Shown here: positions 55,701-64,000 of the stretch, piece after piece
How the letters are laid out: every line of letters starts with the position of its first letter
How positions within the stretch are numbered: the first letter of the stretch is position 1
Assembly: GCA_024305405.1 (NCBI GenBank)
Contig: JAKNDB010000107.1
Span: 3,100,001-3,164,000, forward strand
DNA length: 64,000 nucleotides
Reading direction: 5' to 3'
Source of the DNA: Dirofilaria immitis
Lineage: Eukaryota; Nematoda; Chromadorea; Rhabditida; Onchocercidae
The notes under the pieces: model-generated
Databases searched by the model: none
What the model was told of the DNA's origin: nothing
What the model saw: only the letters and a program-made list of their open reading frames with translations
Translations under genes and position numbers: made by a program

Positions 55701-58700
55701 AGAGAATACTATTGCAAAAATGGTAAGGTTAACGATATTAGCGACTAGCGATACTGTGCACATTAAAATATACAAATGACAGGATAGTTATTTCTATTTA
55801 AACGTGTTGACCTTTGACTGACTTGGATGAATAATATCCATTGTATGATTGAATTTCAGTAAATTTCCACCTTATCAATATCAATAATAAAAAAATTTTA
55901 TTGATCTTTAAATCTGAAATTCAGAGTAGTATCTTCAATTATCATAATAAAGGAAATGATTATGAGTAAATCTAATAAAGTACCTATTCCACCAAGATGC
56001 GAAATCAGATAAAGTAATTGGTCGGAACAGATTATTACAGCAAGAATCATAAACAGCTCGTTTCCAATAGATAGGTATACCGGCTGCTCTACATACTTCA
56101 GCCATATCGATCATTCCTACCTAAATTAAATTTAAATGATGAAAAATGAAAAGTTTAAATTTCTATCGTTTTATTCAAATATAATATATAATATATATAT
56201 ACCTTATTTCCAAGGCTGTTGAACACATCGCTAACTCGTCGCAATGCTGCTTCATTCTCGGATATCGAAATGGGAATTCCTTTTGGGAAGAAAAATCTTA
56301 AAAAAACGATTAGAGATGAATGATATTTTCATTTCTCTAAGTTAAGAAAACAATCAGATGAATGAATTATCAATGAAAGATTGCTATTCTGTTCTTATCA
56401 TTTAAAATAAATAACTATGGAATAGTATTAGTTCAGGTATTTCTTAATTATTCTCTATTTGATTGAATACAAATAAAAGTAAATTAATAATCTATCTGAA
56501 GACATATATATATATATATATATATCATCACATAAAATTATTTTTGCTTACCTTGGAACATCCACAACTTGTACTTTCGGCAAAGGAGGAGTTGTAGGCC
56601 ATTCTGGTTCTACTTGAACACCATTTTGCTACAATGAAATTTAAATTTCTTTATTTCGAATTCTAGAAAAAGGCTTTATTGACGATTTGTTAAATGATTT
56701 TTAATTTTTTTACTATATGCGATGATTCTGCAATGGTCGATACGATATTCTGAATATATATTAGGATAGATTCTACGATAGTAAACATAACATCTGATGA
56801 AAGAAGAGATATATTTACCTTTATCATCGCATTTTTCTTTTCCAAACGTCGTTCTGCAATACTACGATATGATTTGAAATCTTCATTTTGATCACTGAAA
56901 TTATATTAGAATTATCACTGATTAATTTTTAAGAAAATTTTATAAATTATTTATCAGCTATAATCAATCTTTCTTTTTCTAGCTCGAGATTCGAGATTTC
57001 ACTTATTACATTCGTTTATCTTATTTACAACGAATTTATATTTATATAAATATCCTGAGATATTGCTATTGTTATTGAATAGAAATATAATGCTTAATTA
57101 ATTTTTGAAAGTTTAAAACATAAAAACAAAATATCTCTTCTACCTTGTTTTATTTTTAATTCTTCGTGATTTTATCGGTGATTGAAGCACAAAATTTTTA
57201 GCTTCTTGTAATTCTCTGCAATATTAGTAACGATAAAATCAATAATCAATTGATAATTCTTCTTTGCAACTTTAAATTAATACATTAATACGGCAAATAA
57301 TATATACTTGATCTTAAACAAATCATTTGCTTCTATTTCTGTAGATTCTGCTATTCTCGAGGTATTTTCAATATTCTGATATGGGATTTCTTCCTGAAAA
57401 AAAAATAAACCGATTTTTTGATTTTAAATGTTTTCAAAAATTTATGAGAATTCTTTTTCAAAAACTTTCAAGCAAAAATAATAGAAAAAGGTTGTAAATA
57501 AAAAGAATTTTCTCGATTTTTGTTAGGCAAAAATCGAGAAAATAATTTTGGCAGTTTTGATGATTATTGAATTTAAATTATGAAAAATTGCAAATGCTTG
57601 TTGAAGAGAGAAATTTTGAGGATTTATTCAACTGGGATTTTATTGGAAATTATTTTTATTATAAATGAAAACTTCTGAAATGATCATTTAGACAATATTA
57701 TAGATATGATATCTTAAAGTAATATAATGTACACTGGATTGTCAATTTAAAGAAAGTTTCATTTCATTCCTTATAATCTGTAAAAAACTTTTCTATTTAA
57801 AAAGATAAATATTTTGATAATAAAAGACTCATGTAAATGATAATATTTAGATTATATATGCATGAAAGGTTATAGATCAATCATACAATAAAATAAGGTA
57901 AATTATACAATCAATGCTTGCCAATAAATTAACAAAACTGTGAAACTGATCTATTCTGACTTTAATAATTTCCATAAAAAAATTGATTGCTGGTGAGCTA
58001 TTTAAATTTATTGATAAGTCTTTCTATCATAAATACTTATTTTAAAATTATTCATTTAAGAAATTAGACCTATCTAATAATAATTAATACAAAATATACT
58101 ACTAAAATATTAAATTTGATCTCGAAGAAAAGATAGATTTGATTAAAATAATGAAAAGAACCGATAAAAATCTTTTAAATTTAAAAAAGGTATCGAAGAA
58201 AGGTGAAGTATTCCAATAATTAAGAAATGTGAAAACTGCGAATAAATAAATAAACGAGTGATATGAATTATCTCTGCTTCTTGATTTATACCTGTTCAGT
58301 TAGATTAAAAGTAAAGGATAATAGGACGACCATCAATAAGCAACCTATTTGTTAATATTCATATCAAATATATTCCTCTTATCATGTTTATTATTTTCTA
58401 TCATTGTTCGAGACAAAGTTTAGTTGGATAGTGAAAATCATTTTTAACATTTATGCTGAGAAATTTATGATAATCGAAAAGATGATTTCGTGCAGGAAAT
58501 CGATCTAAACTTAATGATAACTTAACGAAAGGAACTAATGATAAAGAAGTCTGAAATAATCGACATGGTTCATATTAATATTACAGAGATGATTATCAGA
58601 GATAGATACTTTGTCACATATGATAAGATAACTTTGATAATAATCAAAAATAAGCGCAAATGAACACTTTGCAATTGAATAAACCAACATTTACTGTATT

Positions 58701-58909
58701 ATTTCCCCTCAATTCTATGATATTTGAAGATTCAATTTTTTGAAAATTTAAATGATAAGAACAAGAAATTCATAAAAAAATATACATGTCGCTATTGAAT
58801 AGAGAAAATAAAGAAATTTAGGATTAATTTGTTTTATTTTATCAAATAAAATGATAATTTTAAAGAAAAAAGAGTTGAAAATTAAATTGATAAGAAAGAA
58901 AAGTCGGAA

Positions 58910-59006
<97 letters not shown>

Positions 59007-62000
59007 GCCATTGTCTTTAAAAGTTGAAAATATTTAATTTTAAATTTTTTAAAAATTGATAGATAAAAAAGCAATAATTTTGTGTATTTGTTATGAAATT
59101 AATTTAAATTAATATGATATTATAAATATGAAAGATAAACAAATAAATAAATAATAATTTTCTACTTATTTATGATAGTTAATTTGTAAACAAATTTCAA
59201 ACTTTGATAAATTTCAAACCTGAACTTCAACGAATTGCTTGGATTGTGGGAATTCAAAGACTGATTCCATGTTAGAAGATTGTTGAATTACACGTGACGA
59301 TGCAGAATTTATATCGGCATGAATTACCGGCTTGGTACGATATACTGATGATCGTGGTGACATGGGTCCCGATGGTGATCTGATAGGAGAAGCCTGAAAT
59401 ATTTTAGATAAATTTAATTAAATAGTTATACTAAATGGATATTCTATTGATCATAATTTCTTCAAAAAAAGTTACAAATATATCTCCAGACGAATTTCAG
59501 AACAAGTATTATTCATCGAAAAAAAAGCTTTTGGTAGTATATATTAAAAGATAGCTGTGATATGATAAGAATATCATAAGCGATGATAACTCATTAAGGT
59601 AGTATCAAAAGTTTGCTAGAAATTTTCAAATTTTTCAATTGTTGCATTGAAATTTAAATAATTTCATATTTTCAATTTGTTTTTCGCTTGAAAATGTCAA
59701 TGAAATAGAAACTAAACTCATTTGAACTTTGAACTCTATATGATAATAATTATCATCCTTAATTATACTTTGCGAACTAAGAACGACGAAATATATAATA
59801 AAAGTCATGAAGCGAACCTCATTTCTATGTCGTTCTGTACCATTTAATGCACAAGCGATCCGTAAATTTGGCGCACCTGGTTTTTTCTCGAATTCGGATA
59901 TACGTGATGCAACACTACCGTTAGATGGTACCGGAAAATTTGGTGCACTTCCGAAACGTATTCCACTACGATTCATATAGATTGCTGCTATATAATAAAA
60001 ATAATATGAAATTGTCGATGCTATATTTAATCACATTTAATATATAAGAATATATAATTTCTTGAATGATCTTATATTATCAATCTTTGGTATATTATTG
60101 ATCAGTTCATGAAATTTATAATTTATACATTTTATAAAATACGAAGAAAAGCAAAGTAAAAATTACTTCCACGTGGTTCAAATCCAGCTTGTATCAGCTG
60201 TTCACGTATGTTATGTTTTGGTTTTGGATGTGGTAATCCAGTAGGGGCATTATAAATTGAGCTTGTATCACTTGTTGCATCAGGACTTGGACTATGTGTT
60301 AATAATGCGCCATTGATTAATGATGATAATACTAGAAGAGATAAAATTTGCTCAGTTCATTTTATCCTATTCAAAATTGATAAAAATAGAAAGTATGGTA
60401 ATTTATTTTTAGGTAATAGAATTAAATATTTTCAATTATATGAATCAATGAATTATATCAAACAATTTGACCTAAATAATTTGATCTAAATAATCCTTCT
60501 GATACTAAAACAACAATAATTGTATAATATTGAAATAGCACAAAATATATTCTTCAAATTTTTAAATTAAATAAGATGATAGCAAGCATATGTTACTATC
60601 GTCATAGCTTCCTTTTTCAAAACATTAATTATTTGATCATCGAAATATTTGATAACTAATACAGTAATTTCATAAAATTCCTGCATAAACTCTATTCACC
60701 GTATACCGCTACAAGAAACGATACGGTATAGAAGTAATTATAAATTATTTTTTTGATTTCATCTGAAAATTAATAATCTGATTGTGATTATCGATATATT
60801 CGTGAATATGACGAAAAAAAAGACTTAAAAAGATTTAAAACAATTAATGTTAACTTTGATCACTTGCCTTCTTTCTTCCCAACCAGACTGGACGATGACA
60901 AATCATCAAGCGGAAATTTAGCACATCCACCACTGCGATCAAGTATATAATCGCTATTATTAAGTTCCGCTACTGCACTATCCAAAGGTGCAAAATTTGG
61001 CTCATTAATATCTTTCTTGGCATTATTCTCTTTGATTTCTATCTGTAAAGTATACTTTGCTAATGAAGATTTAGTGAATTGTCTTAACATACAATCAAAG
61101 AATTAATTATTTTTGAAAATTGTTTTTTTTAATTTAATATTTATATTCTTAGTATTTAATACAAATTATTGGAAATAGATCAATTGCTTCGAAATAGCTT
61201 ACATTGATTGATGAAAGAACGGGAATTGATCTTTTATTCGATATATTATCTGCTAATGAGGATGAATTCTTGACTGCCTCTAAAAAATTTGCCTTTCGTT
61301 TCGCTAAATCATCACCAGAAAATCGTCGACTTGATCGATTTGTGTCAGTTTCATTAATCGATATATTCGGGAATTCCATACGCTGAGCAGCTATTAGTGG
61401 CGACGAGATGCGTGGTGCTAATCGAAATTATTCGATTGTAGATCATTAGCATATCAATAATGGCAAAATATTACTAAAAATCATTACCTGAACAATTTTT
61501 AATAGTTGCTGCCCAAAAATCGCCCAATTCTCGACGAGATGTCGGACGTCGTAATTCAGGCGCTTCAGCAGCACGACGTCGTTCAACTGCAGTAGCAAGA
61601 AGTGATCGTTGTCTAAAAGGAACATTAAATCAATAAATAGATCATCTGTTTTTCATTATGCTAACAAAAGATTTGATAATTAAGCCAAGAAATTTAATAG
61701 CCAACCTCTGATTGGAATCCAAATGTTCATTAAATGTAAGATTTCCTTGACTTGTTGATTTTGCAAGTGATCTTATCGGCAAAGTCTTTGAACCATTAGT
61801 TGTAAAATCATAACTATTTGATATTTCGTCATCTATTGATGGCTCAAGATTACCAAAACGATTTCGCATCGTTGAAAATGATGATCTGAACTGGATCAAT
61901 TCACTAAGATGCAAAAATGTTAAAATATTCTCCATTGGACCATTGAATTTTTAAAAATTTCAAATTCTCTTATATTATTTTAGAGTATAAAATTAAATTT

Positions 62001-63004
62001 AAATTTTCAATATATCACATATTCGTCATTTTTCATAATCTTTTTTCATGTCATATTCTAATAAATCTCTTAGTGAAATTATCATTTAGTACAAACCTCC
62101 ATTCCTTCGTTGATTTTGACATATTTCCTTTTTCTTGTAATAATGATCCGTCGAGAAATGCGTCTAAACTTGAATAATCGATGGTAGATATTGCAGCAGA
62201 TTCTGATGTATTATTCTTATTTGTAGTTGTTTGCTCTTCTAGAAGTATTTTCAATTATCTGTCAATTAAAGATGATTACTTTTTTAATTTAATTATTTTT
62301 ATTCATTAATTAAATTCGTTTTAATTGAAAATAAGCTAAAGGCTACATAAGTAAGCTCTAAATTTGGCACCAAATGTTAATTATTATTGTTAATTATTTT
62401 TACTTTTTAAAATAAAATTGATCATCAACAAATCTTGTAATATAAGACTTTATCATTTCTGAATATAATGATATGATATATGATATAGCTGTTACATTAC
62501 TCCTTAATGATCTTTCATGGTCACTGTTATGCAGTTTATATCAACCAAAGCATTTCATGGGATTTCACGAGCGGAAAGTTTGACACTTTAACTCAACGTT
62601 ATAACATGATTGAAGCATTTTACGGTATGTGATAGTTATGCTGAATTTATGCCAAAGCTAATCTATACGTAGTATTTTTTTTTATGTTAAAAAGAATTTT
62701 TTACTGAAAAACAAAATTTTACCACCACTATTTAAAAGTTCGTATTCAGGAGGGATTATTGTAGTTGAATCATGCGATGATGAAGTTTGATATTTGATTT
62801 TATGATTGTTTGATGCTGAATCGTTTCTTAATAAATAATGCCAGTTAGTATCTTGATCAATATATGGAACATCAATCAATGCATCTTTATTCGATGCTTT
62901 TTTGGTATTGATAATTCAACAATTGGATAAGATCCGTGTGTATGTTGACTTCCAGTCGGATGATAAGTTATACGTTCAACTTTTCTATCGCCAGCGTAAT
63001 ATAT
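52788..63004 (-). CDS. PPP2R3: PP2A regulatory subunit B'' (PPP2R3 / PR72-PR130 family), 5' end uncertain
   Basis: Minus-strand exons: 63004-62723, 62238-62097, 61885-61706, 61612-61488, 61417-61203, 61042-60868, 60331-60167, 59987-59818, 59393-59220, 57393-57308, 57215-57144, 56894-56819, 56628-56552, 56296-56203, 56120-55984, 55550-55373, 54803-54717, 54442-54286, 54096-53946, 53745-53602, 53470-53322, 53178-53078, 52908-52788. With three A restored this gives 1,087 codons including the stop. The N-terminal 570 residues or so are Ser-rich and disordered-looking. The conserved core runs [91 protein letters not shown]-hand loops are [12 protein letters not shown] and [13 protein letters not shown]'' subunits bind Ca2+ and direct PP2A to substrates. 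One A seems missing at 62898-62903, 53657-53661 and 53412-53416. One intron has a GC donor. A possible first exon lies at 63853-63825. Confidence 0.93.
54834..55068. repeat. ~44-bp tandem repeat in a PPP2R3 intron, five copies
   Basis: Units of the form AATAAAGTAAATAAACAAAT followed by TAATCATAATATTCTACATA and GATG repeat about five times, with moderate divergence, between the exons ending 55373 and starting 54803. Confidence 0.9.
56504..56525. repeat. (TA)n microsatellite
   Basis: Eleven uninterrupted AT dinucleotides in a PPP2R3 intron. Confidence 0.9.
58912..59006. repeat. (ATT)n microsatellite, ~95 bp
   Basis: An uninterrupted ATT/TTA array in the 1.8-kb PPP2R3 intron (57394-59219). On the minus strand it reads as a poly-isoleucine frame, which is an artefact of the repeat. 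Confidence 0.97.
60862..60868 (-). other. GC-AG intron donor in PPP2R3
   Basis: The exon ends GAAG and the intron begins GCAAGT. Only this GC donor gives the phase (1) needed by the next exon at 60331; the GT two codons on gives phase 2 and a broken frame. AG|GCAAGT is the classic context of functional GC-AG introns. Confidence 0.75.
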
Positions 63005-64000
63005 CTATAAAAAACAAAATATAGTAAAATTGATTGATCAAGATACTGAAAACAAAAATAATGTTTTAGAAAATTATCAAATTAATTTTTAGTAATAAAA
63101 ATTATGTCGAGATTTCTATGCAAATAATCAGCATGAAAAAAAAACCTATAATAATATAATCTAAAATGTATAATCATATGATATAAAATGTAGGATAACT
63201 CGTTTATTCACCTAAATTATCTTCATTGTATCCAATAAGATTATATCACAATGTACCTTTGTAAAACACCTAATATATAAGACATAAAGATTATTATTCT
63301 TTTAGCATTACTTCTGTAGCATATTACGTCATCTTTTTACCGGTTTAATACAATTATTCGAGATTCTTGCATGAAATTACCTGCTAAAGATCTGATTTAT
63401 TCGATTCCTAAGATAACTATATCTTATCTATCTTATTACGTAACAATTATCCTATAACGTCTATTGAATTTTACCGATATTAAATTCTTCATTAATCAAT
63501 AAACTTTTTATCAGAATTGTAATTCATGATAAAGAAGGATTTTTGCCGATTTTTCAAATAAACATTGATAAGCTTGAATTATCAGCAGTAAGTAATCAAA
63601 AAAGAAAACAAAATTCTTGTGAGACGTTATTCAGATCATCAAAATGAACCCGCTGTTGTCACAGATATTGCATAAACGAACGAATAGACATTAAATCAAT
63701 TGTTGCTGCATTGGTATTTAATAATTAAAAAATTTGCAATTTGTACATCATTTTATCAATGATATCAGCACAGTGCATTCAACAACATAGTTTTATCAGA
63801 TCGAATTATTAAACTTTAAATTACCTTTTTGAATCGTCTTTACCCTTGTACATTTTTTGTAACAATGCAAATTATCAGCAACAATCATTTTGAACTTTCA
63901 TGACTCCTGTTGAAATTTAGAACATTTTTTTATATATCATATTAAAGGAGAAGAAATGAACAAACTTGAGGCTTTTTATGTGGAAGACAATTTGTTGTCT
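63005..64000. other. Upstream region of PPP2R3
   Basis: AT-rich sequence with one candidate first coding exon on the minus strand. ATG at 63853-63851 reads MYKGKDDSK and ends AAAAAG|GTAATT at 63825. It would join the 63004 exon ([20 protein letters not shown]) in frame only if the A run 63826-63830 were one base longer. The alternative ATG at 63888 gives a different frame. No other gene recognised. Confidence 0.4.

Noticed and set aside
58748..59074. 108-codon minus-strand frame with a long poly-isoleucine run
   Set aside because: It is the (ATT)n microsatellite read in one frame inside a PPP2R3 intron.

Overview
This is eukaryotic DNA, almost certainly from a nematode, and most likely a very AT-rich parasitic (clade III / filarial-like) species. 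The reasons are: dozens of short introns with the nematode acceptor consensus TTTCAG; intergenic DNA that looks only about one quarter G+C; ShK (SXC) cysteine modules; and protein-coding exons that match known animal families. No bacterial operon, CRISPR array, insertion sequence or viral gene is visible. The clade is an inference; the nematode assignment is firm.

Layout. (1) 0.1-1.2 kb, minus strand: the 3' part of a gene with three ShK modules. (2) 4.5-6.9 kb, plus strand: a two-LIM-domain protein with a Ser/Thr/Pro-rich tail. (3) 8.4-14.8 kb, minus strand: a complete 15-exon PAS-domain kinase (PASK), 752 aa by my splice model, with every exon phase agreeing. (4) 14.8-32.6 kb: a gene-poor stretch of about 18 kb, rich in simple repeats and TGATAA motifs, with a few exon-like islands and a duplicated CACGTG...TGACGTAA block. 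(5) 32.9 kb: a tRNA-Ser(GCT). (6) 34.3-34.8 kb, plus strand: a small two-exon gene of unknown function. (7) 35.1-36.4 kb, minus strand: DTWD1-type tRNA acp3U transferase. (8) 37.4-38.2 kb, minus strand: eIF2 beta. (9) 39.6-49.0 kb, minus strand: an RNF19-type RING-IBR-RING ubiquitin ligase with two membrane segments. (10) 50.3-50.9 kb, plus strand: Sm protein G. (11) 52.8-63.9 kb, minus strand: a PP2A B'' regulatory subunit (PPP2R3 / PR72-PR130 family), about 1,086 aa, with two EF-hands.

What stands out. The reading frames of four otherwise well-conserved genes (LIM, eIF2 beta, RNF19, PPP2R3) are each broken where one A (on the coding strand) appears to be missing, nearly always inside a run of 5-7 A. 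About eleven such sites can be placed from the family sequence and from splice-phase arithmetic. PASK, DTWD1 and Sm G contain none. Uncorrected homopolymer errors in a long-read assembly are the most economical reading. Transcriptional slippage at poly-A, or true pseudogenisation, are alternatives that read mapping and RNA-seq would separate.

The genes are mostly housekeeping and signalling: RNA splicing, translation initiation, tRNA modification, nutrient-responsive kinase, PP2A control and ubiquitylation. They show no sign of forming one functional cluster. Gaps between same-strand neighbours (about 1-1.4 kb) are longer than usual inside nematode operons. Strong TTTTAG/TTTCAG acceptors sit just upstream of the PASK, DTWD1, eIF2 beta and LIM start codons, which fits spliced-leader trans-splicing but is not proof of it.
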